Program-made: the position numbers and the translations under genes
In this document: positions 1-8,470 of the stretch, piece by piece
Layout: each line of letters starts with the position of its first letter
Numbering within the stretch: the stretch's first letter is position 1
Notes under the pieces: generated by a model
Database searches by the model: none
What the model saw: the letters and a program-made list of their open reading frames with translations, nothing else
Told to the model about the DNA's origin: nothing
DNA from: Acidibrevibacterium fodinaquatile
Lineage (GTDB): Bacteria; Pseudomonadota; Alphaproteobacteria; Acetobacterales; Acetobacteraceae
Assembly (NCBI RefSeq): GCF_003352165.1
Contig: NZ_CP029176.1
Coordinates: forward strand, 3,603,501 to 3,667,500
Length of the DNA stretch: 64,000 nucleotides
Reading direction: 5' to 3'

Positions 1-1
1 C

Positions 2-898
2 CGCCTGGCGCGCCGGTGGCTCGAAGCCGGCGCGGGCCTCCATCGCGAGGCCGAACTGCCGAAATATGCCAGCCACAGCCTTACCATCGCCGCCGCCGCC
101 AACCCGCCCACGCTCAATCGCGAGGCGCCGGGTTTTGGCCGCAAGGCCGTGCTCTATGCCACTTGCTTTGGCAATTACAACGATACCAGCGTCGGGCTCG
201 CGACGCGCGCCGTGCTCGCGCGAAATGGCGTCGAGACCGAAATCGTCTATCCACGCTGCTGCGGCATGCCGCTTTTGGAACAGGGATTGCTCGGCGAGGT
301 TGCAGCGCAGGCGCAAGAGGTCGCGGCTGCCCTCGCCCCCTGGATCGCGCGCGGCTATGATGTCATTGCCCTCGTCCCCTCCTGCGCCTTGATGCTGAAA
401 TTCGAATGGCCGCTGCTGCTGCCCGAGAACGAGGGGGTGCGGCGCCTTGCCGATGCAACCTATGACGTCAGCGAATATATCGTCGATATCGCGCGCAAAA
501 ACGGCCTCGCCCCCGGTTTGCAGCCGGTTCCGGGCGGCGTCACGGTGCATATGGCCTGCCATGCGCGGGCGCAAAACATGGGCCAGAAAGCCGCCGAGAT
601 GCTGCGCCTGATCCCCGAGATCGATGTCACCGTGATCGAGCGCTGCTCCGGCCACGGCGGGGCCTGGGGGTTCAAGCGCGAGAATTTTCCGGTCGCCCTC
701 AAAGTCGGCCGCCCGGCCGCGCGCGCGGCAAAAAGCGCCGGCCAGCGCTTTGTGACGTCGGAATGCCCGCTCGCCGGCACGCATCTCGGCCAGACCATGG
801 CGCGCGACACGACGAGCGACGGCCCCGTGCCGGAGCTTCTTTCCCATCCCATCCGGCTCCTTGCCCGCAGCTACGGCTTGGATCCCGAAGCCGCCTGA
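2..898 (+). CDS. CCG-domain Fe-S oxidoreductase, GlpC/HdrB-like (5' truncated by window edge)
   Basis: The reading frame is open from the first bases of the window, so the gene starts upstream; the internal GTG at 149 is not a good start because coding continues through it. The visible part carries two cysteine-rich CCG-type modules. The first has a Cys in YATCFGNYND followed by CCGMP. The second has H-x-A-C-H and then ERCSGHGG, with Ser where the second Cys of a classical CCG would be. Such modules bind 4Fe-4S clusters in heterodisulfide reductase HdrB and in GlpC. The following gene encodes a DUF3501 protein. From family knowledge, rubrerythrin, a GlpC-like protein and DUF3501 often occur together, suggesting a redox or peroxide-related role. 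The exact electron donor and acceptor cannot be read from sequence. Confidence 0.85.
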   Translation, partial: RLARRWLEAGAGLHREAELPKYASHSLTIAAAANPPTLNREAPGFGRKAVLYATCFGNYNDTSVGLATRAVLARNGVETEIVYPRCCGMPLLEQGLLGEVAAQAQEVAAALAPWIARGYDVIALVPSCALMLKFEWPLLLPENEGVRRLADATYDVSEYIVDIARKNGLAPGLQPVPGGVTVHMACHARAQNMGQKAAEMLRLIPEIDVTVIERCSGHGGAWGFKRENFPVALKVGRPAARAAKSAGQRFVTSECPLAGTHLGQTMARDTTSDGPVPELLSHPIRLLARSYGLDPEAA

Positions 899-918
899 TT
901 ATCACAGCGGAGATGTCA

Positions 919-1506
919 ATGACCCGCAAGCACGCGATCACCGAGGCGGATATCCTACCGCCGGAAATCTACGCCGCCACGCGGGCCGAGCGCCGGCGCG
1001 CGATGGTTGCGCTGAAGCGTGGCCGCCGCGTCGCGGTCGGCCCGTTCGTCACCTTCTTCTTCGAGAATTACGATACGATGTGGTTTCAAATTCACGAAAT
1101 GCTGCACATCGAAAAAGGCGGTCCCGCGCAGATCGCCGACGAACTCGCGGCCTATAATCCGCTCGTGCCAAACGGCACCGAGCTGGTCGCGACCTTCATG
1201 ATCGAAATCGACGATCCAGACCGGCGCAAAGCCGAACTCGCGCGTCTCGGCGGGATCGAGGAAACCGCGTTTCTGAGCTTCGCCGGCGAAACCATCGCAA
1301 GCCAACCCGAGACCGATCAGGACCGCACCACCGCCGAGGGCAAGGCCTCCTCGGTGCAGTTCGTGCATTTTCCTTTCACCGCGGCTGCGATCGCCAAATT
1401 CAAAACCGCGAACGATATCATGCTCGGCTTCCGCCACCCCAACTACCCACACATGACCACGCTCACGCCGGCTCTCCGCGATACGCTGGCCAGCGATTTC
1501 GCCTAA
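919..1506 (+). CDS. DUF3501 family protein
   Basis: A protein of 195 residues, 20 bases after the Fe-S oxidoreductase and probably co-transcribed with it. I chose ATG 919 over ATG 913 because an AGCGGAG ribosome-binding site lies six bases upstream of 919 and directly abuts 913. Conserved-looking blocks are the N-terminal ITEADILPPEIY, a central FFFENYDTMWFQIHEML, and a C-terminal QFVHFPFT. These match my memory of DUF3501, a soluble family of unknown function found beside rubrerythrin and CCG-domain oxidoreductases. No catalytic motif, signal peptide or membrane segment is visible. Function is unknown; the operon suggests a role with the Fe-S protein. Confidence 0.85.
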   Translation: MTRKHAITEADILPPEIYAATRAERRRAMVALKRGRRVAVGPFVTFFFENYDTMWFQIHEMLHIEKGGPAQIADELAAYNPLVPNGTELVATFMIEIDDPDRRKAELARLGGIEETAFLSFAGETIASQPETDQDRTTAEGKASSVQFVHFPFTAAAIAKFKTANDIMLGFRHPNYPHMTTLTPALRDTLASDFA

Positions 1507-1557
1507 GGGCCGTGCCCCCAAACCCGGATGAACCAGACCCGCGTTTCGGGACGGTTT

Positions 1558-1600
1558 CCAAAGGCATTGCCTTTGGTGGGGTCAGGGGCAAAGCCCCTGA
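1558..1600. terminator. Double-hairpin bidirectional terminator or intergenic repeat
   Basis: Two perfect hairpins lie between converging genes. CCAAAGGC-ATT-GCCTTTGG (1558-1576) is followed by TCAGGGGC-AAA-GCCCCTGA (1582-1600). Neither is followed by a clear U tract, so a Rho-independent role is uncertain. The position, 50 bases after the DUF3501 stop and 24 bases before the FkbH stop on the other strand, fits a two-way transcription barrier. The tidy AAA and ATT loops look like a dispersed genomic repeat, but no second copy occurs in this window. Confidence 0.55.
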
Positions 1601-1623
1601 TCTGATAGCGGCGCAAGCCGGGA

Positions 1624-3444
1624 TTACGCCAGCGCGATCGCCGTGATGATATCGTCGCCGGCATCGACCGCCCGCACCCAGAATTGCGCGCCGCCTTCGC
1701 CCGCGCCATCTTCCGCAAAGCCGAGACGCGGATAGAGATCGGCGACGACGCCGTTTTTCGCCGTCGGGCGATATTCGCCGCGCAGACGGGCAAACCCGCG
1801 CGCGCTGGCGAGCGCGAGCAGATGGCGGAGGATGAACCCCTCGGCGGTGCGCGAAAAAACCCGGCAACTCATCAGCCAGCTCACGATATGGAGCGTCTTC
1901 CCGTCCTCCGCCGGCTGCGCGATCAGGGTCGAGACCAGGCCGTGATCGCCGAATTTGTCGCGCAGATGAAAGGCGAGCACGATGGCATTGTCATCGCCGA
2001 GGAAGGCGCGGATTTCCGCTTCCGAAAACCGCCGCGTGGTGACGTTGAACTGGTTGGTTTTCTGTTCGAGCTGCGCGACGCGGGCGATATCGCCCTCCTC
2101 CGGCCGCCAGATCCGCCCGCGCATGGCGAGGCCATCGAGATAGCTCCCGAGATCGGTCGCCCCGCGCGCTTCCGCCGCCGCCGCCTCGCGCGCCGCATAA
2201 GCCTCGGCGCGGGCGAGGTCTTCGGCGGTGTAGCTCTCGAGATAGAGCCAGCGCGTGGCATCCAGCCGCTCTATGAACTTGCCAGGATCGTCGCCGAGCG
2301 GCACCACCGCGACCTCGGGCAGCGCGCCGGCGACGAGGTCACATTCGGCGGGGTTGTCGTCGAGGAAAACCAGCGAATCGAGCCCGAGATTGAGCGCCTT
2401 AGCGATGCGTTTGATCCCGTCCGCCTTGTTTTCCCAGGAGCATTCGAACGCCGCGAAATCCTCGCGCCGGAGCACGCTCGCGGAATGGGTGAAGCCGGTC
2501 GCGGCGATCTCCGGGTCGTTCTTGCTGCAGACCGCGAGCACGATGCCGCGGGCGCGGAGGTCGCGAAGATAGCTCTGCCAGTCGGCGAAAGCCTCGCCGG
2601 CGGGTGAGCCTGGCCCAAGCGTGATGCCGCCGACCCCGTCATCGCCGATGACGCCGCCCCAGAGCGTGTTGTCGAGATCGAGCACCAGCGCCTTCTTCGC
2701 CCGGCCGAACGCGGCGCGGAAGGCGGCGCGGAAATAGGCGACGTAATCGGGCAAAAAGCGCTGATCGAAGCCGATGCGGGCGGCGTAGTAATTGGCCGGG
2801 CTCGCGAAACGGGTGAACCCCGCCTCCGCCGCCAGGCGGTCGGTCTCGATCCAGGAAACGCGCCCGCGCCCGGTGGCCAGCAGCGCCGCGTTGAGGGCGG
2901 CGACCTGGCGTTCCGGCGCGGCGTCGGCGAAGCGCTCGGCAGGGCCGCAAAAGCGCATCGGCGGCGGCGCCATCAGGTGCTGGAGAATGCGGCAATGCCC
3001 GCCACGCGCCAGCGCCGTCCACAGATTTTCGAACAAGGCGACCTTGTCGGCGCGCGCCGCGGCAACCGCCTCCGCGCTGGCGCCGATCGGCAGGGGATCG
3101 ACACCGTCGCGCCAATCGGTTGCGACCAGAACGCCATCGGCGGCGAAGCGGTGAAGCGGCGAGCCGGGATCGAGCGCTTCCTGGATCAGCGAGCCGAACG
3201 GCGCCTGATAGATCACCGGCCACACCCCTTCGAGGACGAGGGCGCAGGCGACCGCGCGGGTGATGAAATCGGTGGTCAGGCTGCCGAGGATGGCGATGCG
3301 CTGGACCGCGACCCCGGGCGGCGGTTCGGCGGCATCCAGAATCTCGCCGCCGGTCGCGAAAATCACCGGCAAGGTGAGCGCCTTGGCGCCGAGCCGGGCG
3401 CGGAGCGCGGGAAAATCGACAGCCGTCGCGGTCTCGTCACGCAT
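1624..3444 (-). CDS. FkbH-like HAD-IIIC family protein
   Basis: A 606-residue protein with the FkbH architecture: an N-terminal region of about 240 residues, a HAD phosphatase core opening with the DxDxT motif in LDLDNTLWGGVIGDDG (about residues 250-265) and continuing through VCSKNDP and FLDDNPAE, then a C-terminal GNAT-like part (about 450-606) containing EQKTNQFNVTTRR and LMSCRVFSR. From family knowledge, FkbH enzymes take 1,3-bisphosphoglycerate, dephosphorylate it and load the glyceryl group onto an acyl carrier protein. The gene immediately upstream on the same strand encodes such a carrier protein, which supports the call. There is no polyketide synthase, ketosynthase or O-methyltransferase nearby, so the final acceptor of the glyceryl unit is unknown. 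Confidence 0.88.
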   Translation of the reverse strand: MRDETATAVDFPALRARLGAKALTLPVIFATGGEILDAAEPPPGVAVQRIAILGSLTTDFITRAVACALVLEGVWPVIYQAPFGSLIQEALDPGSPLHRFAADGVLVATDWRDGVDPLPIGASAEAVAAARADKVALFENLWTALARGGHCRILQHLMAPPPMRFCGPAERFADAAPERQVAALNAALLATGRGRVSWIETDRLAAEAGFTRFASPANYYAARIGFDQRFLPDYVAYFRAAFRAAFGRAKKALVLDLDNTLWGGVIGDDGVGGITLGPGSPAGEAFADWQSYLRDLRARGIVLAVCSKNDPEIAATGFTHSASVLRREDFAAFECSWENKADGIKRIAKALNLGLDSLVFLDDNPAECDLVAGALPEVAVVPLGDDPGKFIERLDATRWLYLESYTAEDLARAEAYAAREAAAAEARGATDLGSYLDGLAMRGRIWRPEEGDIARVAQLEQKTNQFNVTTRRFSEAEIRAFLGDDNAIVLAFHLRDKFGDHGLVSTLIAQPAEDGKTLHIVSWLMSCRVFSRTAEGFILRHLLALASARGFARLRGEYRPTAKNGVVADLYPRLGFAEDGAGEGGAQFWVRAVDAGDDIITAIALA

Positions 3445-3474
3445 GGCGGGGCTCCGTGGGAGGGAGGGAGACGG

Positions 3475-3714
3475 TCAGAGCGTCACGTCGATCCCGTGCC
3501 GGGCCAGCGCGGCCGCGATCTTGGCGACGCTATTGGCTTCGCTGATTTCCTGGGCGCTGAATTCGACGCCGAAACCGCTCTCGATCTCACCCATCAGCAC
3601 CACTTGGCGCAGACTGTCCCAATTCTTGGTGTTTTCGGCGCTCGACTCGGCATTCAGGCTGGCGCGGTCGAGACTGAGGGTCTCAGCGATCAGGCCAAGC
3701 AAATCTCCACTCAT
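3475..3714 (-). CDS. Acyl carrier protein (partner of FkbH-like enzyme)
   Basis: A 79-residue carrier protein starting MSGDLLGLIAETL. The phosphopantetheine attachment serine is in NWDSLRQVVLM, the DSL motif. ATG 3714 was preferred over a longer frame starting at 3777 because an AAGGAAC ribosome-binding site precedes 3714 and the longer N-terminus would be unlike an ACP. It lies 30 bases upstream of the FkbH-like gene on the same strand, so the two are almost certainly one transcript. By family knowledge it would carry a glyceryl or other acyl group as a thioester. The housekeeping acpP for fatty acid synthesis is normally beside fabF, so this is a specialised ACP. Confidence 0.9.
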   Translation of the reverse strand: MSGDLLGLIAETLSLDRASLNAESSAENTKNWDSLRQVVLMGEIESGFGVEFSAQEISEANSVAKIAAALARHGIDVTL

Positions 3715-3907
3715 GAACCCGTTCCTTCGAAGGATTTTATGACGAAAGAAGCTACCCGCAACCGCGCTGCGCCGCAATCTTATTGACGCTGATGTTGACG
3801 CCGCCGGCGCCGTCCGGGCCCGGACGCCGGTTTTTCGCCCCTTCCACCCTTGCCGCTTCGGTGCTAGAGCCCGGCGCGATCATGATCCATCGCCCGGCTT
3901 TCCCCCG

Positions 3908-4603
3908 ATGATCGCGCCCGCCGCCGCCGACCTTGCCGCCGGCCCGCTCGTCTTGGCGCTGCCCAAGGGGCGGATCCTTGCCGAATGCGGCGGGTTTCTC
4001 GCCCGCGCCGGGGTCCACCCGGCCGCAGATTACACCGATGAGGATAGCCGCCGGCTGCGTTTTCCGACCGATGATCCCGGGCTTGACGTGGTGCGCGTGC
4101 GTCCTTTCGATGTCGCGACCTTCGTTGCCTTCGGCGCCGCCGCCCTCGGCATTTGCGGCGCCGACGTGCTGATGGAATTCGATTATCCGGACATTTATGC
4201 GCCGCTCGATCTCGCCATCGGCCGCTGCCGCATCGCCGTCGCCGCGCCCGCGGGCGGCGCGGGGTTCGAGACGCCGGCCCGGCTGTCGCGGGTGCGGGTC
4301 GCGACCAAATACCCGAACGTCACCGCCCGCCATTTCGCGGCGCGCGGCATCCAGGCCGAGATCGTCCATCTCAACGGCGCCATGGAACTGGCGCCCGGGC
4401 TCGGGCTCGCGCCGCTGATCGTCGATCTGGTGCAGACCGGCTCGACGCTGAAGGCCAATGGTCTCGCCGAAATCGAAGTGATCGCCGACGTCACCAGCCG
4501 CCTCATCGTCAACCGCACGGCGCTCAAGACGCGGCCGGACGTGATCGGGGCTTGGATCGCACGCTTTCGCGCCGCCCTCGCAACCTCGGTCGCAGCGGCC
4601 TGA
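3908..4603 (+). CDS. hisG: ATP phosphoribosyltransferase, short form
   Basis: A 231-residue HisG, the short catalytic form that lacks the C-terminal regulatory domain and needs HisZ, which is not in this window. It condenses ATP with PRPP in the first step of histidine biosynthesis. Recognisable blocks are LALPKGRILAE near the N-terminus, CGADVLMEF in the middle, and LIVDLVQTGSTLKANGL, which contains the PRPP-binding loop. It overlaps hisD in a TGATG arrangement, so the two are translationally coupled. The start at 3908 is 193 bases from the divergent ACP gene, leaving room for a shared promoter region, though no clear promoter boxes were identified. Confidence 0.95.
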   Translation: MIAPAAADLAAGPLVLALPKGRILAECGGFLARAGVHPAADYTDEDSRRLRFPTDDPGLDVVRVRPFDVATFVAFGAAALGICGADVLMEFDYPDIYAPLDLAIGRCRIAVAAPAGGAGFETPARLSRVRVATKYPNVTARHFAARGIQAEIVHLNGAMELAPGLGLAPLIVDLVQTGSTLKANGLAEIEVIADVTSRLIVNRTALKTRPDVIGAWIARFRAALATSVAAA

Positions 4604-5913
4604 TGCGGCGCCTGGCAACCCGCGATCCGGGGTTTGCGGCCGCGTTCGCGGCGCTGCTCGGCGAGACGCGGGCCGAGGCCGAAAATCTGCGCGCGCCGGT
4701 CGCTGAGATCATTCGCGCGGTACGCGCGCGCGGCGATGAGGCGCTCGCCGAATTCACCGCCCGCTTCGATGGCTTCACCCCCGGCGCGCCGCCGCTCCGC
4801 GTCAGCGCCGATGAGATCGCGGCGGCGCGGGCCAGCCTGAGCCCGGGCCTCGCCGAGGCCCTCGATCTCGCCGCCTCCCGCATCGCGGCGTTCCATGAGC
4901 GGCAAAGACCCGCCGATTTCGCGCAAACCGATGCGACCGGGCTCCGCCTTGGTCTGCGCTGGACGGCGCTCGATGCGGTCGGGCTCTATGTGCCGGGCGG
5001 GAAAGCCTCTTATCCCTCCTCGGTGCTGATGAACGCGATCCCGGCGCGGATCGCCGGTGTCGCGCGCATCGCGATGTGCGTCCCGGCGCCGGGCGGCGCC
5101 CTCAACCCGCTGGTGCTTGCCGCCGCCGCGCGCGCTGGCGTCAGCGAAATCTGGCGGATCGGCGGTGCGCAGGCGATCGCGGCGCTGGCTTACGGGACGG
5201 CGAGCATCGCCCCGGTTGATCGCATCGTCGGGCCGGGCAACGCCTATGTCGCCGAAGCCAAGCGGCAAGTGCATGGCGATGTCGGGATCGATGCCATCGC
5301 CGGTCCCTCCGAGGTGGTGGTGCTGGCCGACGCCGCCAATGACCCGCGCCATGTCGCGATCGATCTCCTGGCGCAAGCCGAGCATGACGAGGCGGCGCAA
5401 GCGATCCTGATCACCGATGACGCCGGCTTCGCCGAGCGTGTCATTGCCGCCGTCGCCGAAGCCTTGCCGCAGCTGCCGCGCGCCGCGATCGCCGCGGCAA
5501 GCTGGCGCGATCACGGCGCGGTGATCGTGGTCGCCGACTGGGTGGAGGCGGCGGGCCTCGTTGATCGCCTGGCGCCTGAACATCTCGAACTGATGCTCGC
5601 CGAGCCCGAAGCCGTGTTCGCCCGCATCCGCCATGCCGGCGCGGCATTTCTCGGCCGGTTTTGTCCCGAGGCGCTGGGCGACTACATCGCCGGGCCCAAT
5701 CACGTGCTGCCGACCTCGCGCAGCGCGCGCTTCGCCTCCGGCCTCTCGGTCTATGATTTTCTCAAGCGCACGACCTGGATCGCCGCCGATGACGCGGCGC
5801 CGCTTGCGGCCCTGGCGCCGGCGGCGATCGCGCTTGCCGAGGCCGAGGGGCTTGACGCCCATGCGAGAAGCCTCGCGCTGCGCCTGCCACGCCGCTCGCT
5901 GGCGGGGCGATGA
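4603..5913 (+). CDS. hisD: Histidinol dehydrogenase
   Basis: A 436-residue zinc- and NAD-dependent enzyme that oxidises histidinol to histidine in two steps. Family blocks are plain: GLYVPGGKASYPSSVLMN, GPGNAYVAEAKRQVHG, DAIAGPSEVVVLAD, LAQAEHDEAAQAILIT, LAPEHLEL and GDYIAGPNHVLPTS. Glu and His of the AEHDE and APEHLEL blocks belong to the active site in characterised HisD. The ATG at 4603 shares its A with the last base of the hisG stop codon. A longer frame upstream would run through hisG and is a shadow. No hisE, hisI or hisF follows; the next gene is unrelated. Confidence 0.96.
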   Translation: MRRLATRDPGFAAAFAALLGETRAEAENLRAPVAEIIRAVRARGDEALAEFTARFDGFTPGAPPLRVSADEIAAARASLSPGLAEALDLAASRIAAFHERQRPADFAQTDATGLRLGLRWTALDAVGLYVPGGKASYPSSVLMNAIPARIAGVARIAMCVPAPGGALNPLVLAAAARAGVSEIWRIGGAQAIAALAYGTASIAPVDRIVGPGNAYVAEAKRQVHGDVGIDAIAGPSEVVVLADAANDPRHVAIDLLAQAEHDEAAQAILITDDAGFAERVIAAVAEALPQLPRAAIAAASWRDHGAVIVVADWVEAAGLVDRLAPEHLELMLAEPEAVFARIRHAGAAFLGRFCPEALGDYIAGPNHVLPTSRSARFASGLSVYDFLKRTTWIAADDAAPLAALAPAAIALAEAEGLDAHARSLALRLPRRSLAGR

Positions 5914-6055
5914 GGCTCATAGCCACCATGGCCTCTGCCGCCGCGAATTGACCGCAAGACGGCGTCGCCCTAGCGTTTCCACCACACGCTGCACGCTCGG
6001 TCAGCGACAATGGGGGAAATGTCAGGGCAATGCCTGGCCAGGGTGAATTCGCGCG

Positions 6056-6925
6056 ATGAAGCCGGTGCCTTTCACGTATCGGCGGGCCGCCTCGGTCGCC
6101 GAGGCCTGTGCCTGGCGCGCCGAGGATCCGCAAGCGGTGCTGATCGCCGGCGGGCAGTCGCTGATGCCGATGCTGGCGATGCGCCTGGTGCGGCCGAGCC
6201 AGGTCATCGATATCGGCCGTATCCCGGAACTCGATGCCATTCGCGTCGAAACCGACCATGTCTTCATCGGCGCGACCACCCGCCAAGAAACCGCCGAGCA
6301 GAGCCCGATCATCGCCGAGGAATTGCCGCTGCTGGCGCGTGCCCTACCCTGGATCGGCCATCCGCCGACGCGAAGGCGCGGCACCATCGGCGGCTCGATC
6401 GCCAATGCCGATCCGGCGGCGGAAATCGCGCTGATCGCGGTGACGCTCGGCGCCGAGATCACGATCGCCGGCGCCGCGGATGGGCGTGCCTCGCTCCCGG
6501 CGGCGGAATTTTTCCTCGCCCCGATGGTGACTACCCTTCCCGAGGGTGCGATGGTCACCGGCCTCAGGCTCCCCCGCATGCCGCGGCCGCGCACCGGCAG
6601 CGGTTTCGCCGAAATCGCCCGCCGCCACGGCGATTTTGCGCTCGCGGCGGCGGCGGCCGTGCTCAGCCTCGATTCCGCCGGCGCCATCGCCGGGATCGCG
6701 GTCGCGATCGGTGGCGCGACCCCGGTGCCGACGAAACTCGCGCTCGATCGACTGATCGGGCTCCGGCCCGAGGATCAGCGGATCGCGCCGGCGATCGCGC
6801 AAGCGCTGGCGCCGCTCGACATGATGACCGACCTGCACGCGTCCGCCCCCTATCGCCGGCGCGCCGCGGAACGACTGGCGGGGACGGTGATCGCGATGGC
6901 GGCGGCGGAAGCAGCGGCGCGATGA
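6056..6925 (+). CDS. FAD-binding subunit of a molybdenum hydroxylase (xanthine dehydrogenase/CO dehydrogenase medium subunit family)
   Basis: A 289-residue protein of the CoxM/CutM/XdhB FAD-binding type. The FAD-binding loop AGGQSLMPMLAMRLVRP (about residues 32-48) and the second motif GTIGGSIANADPAAE (about 108-122) are intact. Family members pass electrons from the iron-sulphur subunit to FAD in three-subunit molybdenum hydroxylases. The small 2Fe-2S subunit and the large molybdopterin subunit are absent on both sides, so this copy is isolated. It may partner subunits encoded elsewhere or be a leftover from a rearranged operon. Start at ATG 6056 gives the usual family length; no strong ribosome-binding site is seen. 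Confidence 0.88.
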   Translation: MKPVPFTYRRAASVAEACAWRAEDPQAVLIAGGQSLMPMLAMRLVRPSQVIDIGRIPELDAIRVETDHVFIGATTRQETAEQSPIIAEELPLLARALPWIGHPPTRRRGTIGGSIANADPAAEIALIAVTLGAEITIAGAADGRASLPAAEFFLAPMVTTLPEGAMVTGLRLPRMPRPRTGSGFAEIARRHGDFALAAAAAVLSLDSAGAIAGIAVAIGGATPVPTKLALDRLIGLRPEDQRIAPAIAQALAPLDMMTDLHASAPYRRRAAERLAGTVIAMAAAEAAAR

Positions 6926-6981
6926 CCGCGCTGCGCCTGCCATGCTAAACCCATGGCGCGGAAGAGAAGGATAGGCAAGAT

Positions 6982-7032
6982 AGCTTCTTTTTCTGAAGAA
7001 AAAGAAGCAAAAAGACTTTCGTTCCGTTTTCT
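6982..7032 (-). repeat. Hairpin-2 half of the composite intergenic repeat (reverse orientation)
   Basis: A perfect 12-bp hairpin, GCTTCTTTTTCT then GA then the complementary arm (6983-7008), followed by a tail that matches, in reverse complement, the copy near 62925-62966. The shared segment covers about 50 bases with only a few differences in the tail. The copy lies just before the 2-hydroxycarboxylate carrier gene and could act as a terminator for the upstream gene or as a 5' RNA structure. Confidence 0.75.
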
Positions 7033-7105
7033 TGACGCAATCCTCCTGGCCTTGACCCCGACGTCACCATCCGCGACTCTCGCGGCGGCAAGAGCGGAGG
7101 AAAAC

Positions 7106-8470
7106 GTGACCCAAAGGGGCATGAGTCAGACGGGATCGGCCGAGCACGTCCCGCCAAAAACCGGCGCGCGGGCGCTCTGGTGGCGGCTGGTCGATGGCAA
7201 GGTTGGCATCATTCCGCTGCCGCTCTATCCGGTCATCCTGGTCTTGATCGCGGCCCTCGTTGGGCTCGGCAAAGTGCCGCCCGATCTCACCACCATGATC
7301 CCGCTGATCGCCCTTGGCGCCTTCACGGCGGCGGAGATCGGCAAGCGCGTGCCAGGGCTCGCCCGCATTGGCGGGCCCGCGATCCTCACCGTGTTCCTGC
7401 CGTCCTATCTCGTGCACGCGCATCTGATGCCGGAAAAAACCATCAGCGCGATCAGCGTTTTCTCCAAACAGTCGAATTTTCTCTATCTCTTCATCGCCTG
7501 CATCATCGTCGGCAGCATTCTCGGGATGCATCGGCGGGTGCTGATCGCGGGATTTTTGAAAATCTTCGTCCCGCTTTTCGCCGGCTCGCTCGCCGCCTTG
7601 ATCGCCGGCACCCTCGTGGGAACCCTGCTCGGACTCGGCTGGCGCCACAGTTTATTCTTCATCGTCATCCCGATCATGGGCGGCGGCATCGGTGAGGGCG
7701 CGCTGCCGCTCTCGCTCGGCTACGCCACCGTGCTGCATGCCAAGCAAGGCGACATGTTCGCGACCATCTTACCGGCGGTGCTGCTCGGCAATCTCGCCGC
7801 TTTGCTGATTTCAGGCGCGCTCGCAACTTTTGCCAGCCGCCGCCCGGCGCTCACCGGCTACGGCCGTCTGCAGCCCGAGGCCGCCGGCGATGCGCTCGCG
7901 CTACCGCCCGATCCCGAGGATCTGCCAACCGGCCATCCGCCCGATGCGACGACCGTGGCGGCGGCCGGGATCACCGCGATCACACTTTATCTGGTCGGCA
8001 TCGTGGTCCAGGACGTCAGCGGCTTTCCCGCCCCGGTGCTGATGCTGGCGCTTGCCGTCGGCCTCAAGCTCGCCCGCGCGGTTTCCGCCCGCCTGCGCGA
8101 AGGGGCCGGCGTGATCTATGGGTTTTTTGCCCAATGCGTTACCTATCCGCTGATTTTTGCCATCGGCGTCGCGATGACGCCCTGGGACAAGCTGGTCGCG
8201 GCGTTGCAACCCGAAATCATCGCGGTGATCGTGGTGACGGTCGCGACCATCATCGCCGTCGGTTTCTTCGTCGGACGTCTGGTCGGCCTCTATCCGATCG
8301 AGGCGGCTATTGTGAATGCCTGCCATAGCGGCCAGGGCGGCACCGGCGACGTCATGATCCTGAGCGCCGCGAACCGCATGGAACTGATGCCGTTCGCGCA
8401 GATCGCAACGCGCATCGGCGGTGCCATCACCGTCACCCTCGCTCTCACCGCGCTCCGGATGATGACCTAA
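7106..8470 (+). CDS. 2-hydroxycarboxylate transporter family (CitS/CimH/MaeN-like) sodium or proton symporter
   Basis: About 454 residues and strongly hydrophobic, with many predicted membrane spans. The two signature re-entrant loops of the 2HCT family are present: GGGIGEGALPLSLGYA in the N-terminal half and NACHSGQGGTGDVMILSA near the C-terminus, followed by LMPFAQIATRIGGA. Family members import citrate, malate or other 2-hydroxycarboxylates. I chose GTG 7106 because GGAGG lies five bases upstream; ATG 7121 is the alternative. A longer frame from 6953 reads through the hairpin repeat and is unlikely. The CoA-transferase gene begins at the base after its stop codon, so substrate uptake and activation are probably coupled. 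Confidence 0.9.
   Translation: MTQRGMSQTGSAEHVPPKTGARALWWRLVDGKVGIIPLPLYPVILVLIAALVGLGKVPPDLTTMIPLIALGAFTAAEIGKRVPGLARIGGPAILTVFLPSYLVHAHLMPEKTISAISVFSKQSNFLYLFIACIIVGSILGMHRRVLIAGFLKIFVPLFAGSLAALIAGTLVGTLLGLGWRHSLFFIVIPIMGGGIGEGALPLSLGYATVLHAKQGDMFATILPAVLLGNLAALLISGALATFASRRPALTGYGRLQPEAAGDALALPPDPEDLPTGHPPDATTVAAAGITAITLYLVGIVVQDVSGFPAPVLMLALAVGLKLARAVSARLREGAGVIYGFFAQCVTYPLIFAIGVAMTPWDKLVAALQPEIIAVIVVTVATIIAVGFFVGRLVGLYPIEAAIVNACHSGQGGTGDVMILSAANRMELMPFAQIATRIGGAITVTLALTALRMMT

Noticed and set aside
1684-2607. Long frame on the plus strand opposite the FkbH-like gene
   Set aside because: A shadow frame of a high-GC gene on the other strand, with no motif and Arg/Glu/Gly-rich composition.
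4195-5862. 555-codon frame opposite hisG-hisD
   Set aside because: Antisense shadow of two clear histidine biosynthesis genes.
6953-7105. N-terminal extension of the 2-hydroxycarboxylate carrier
   Set aside because: It translates the T/A-rich hairpin repeat (SFSEEKEAKRLSFRF), and a strong ribosome-binding site lies at GTG 7106.
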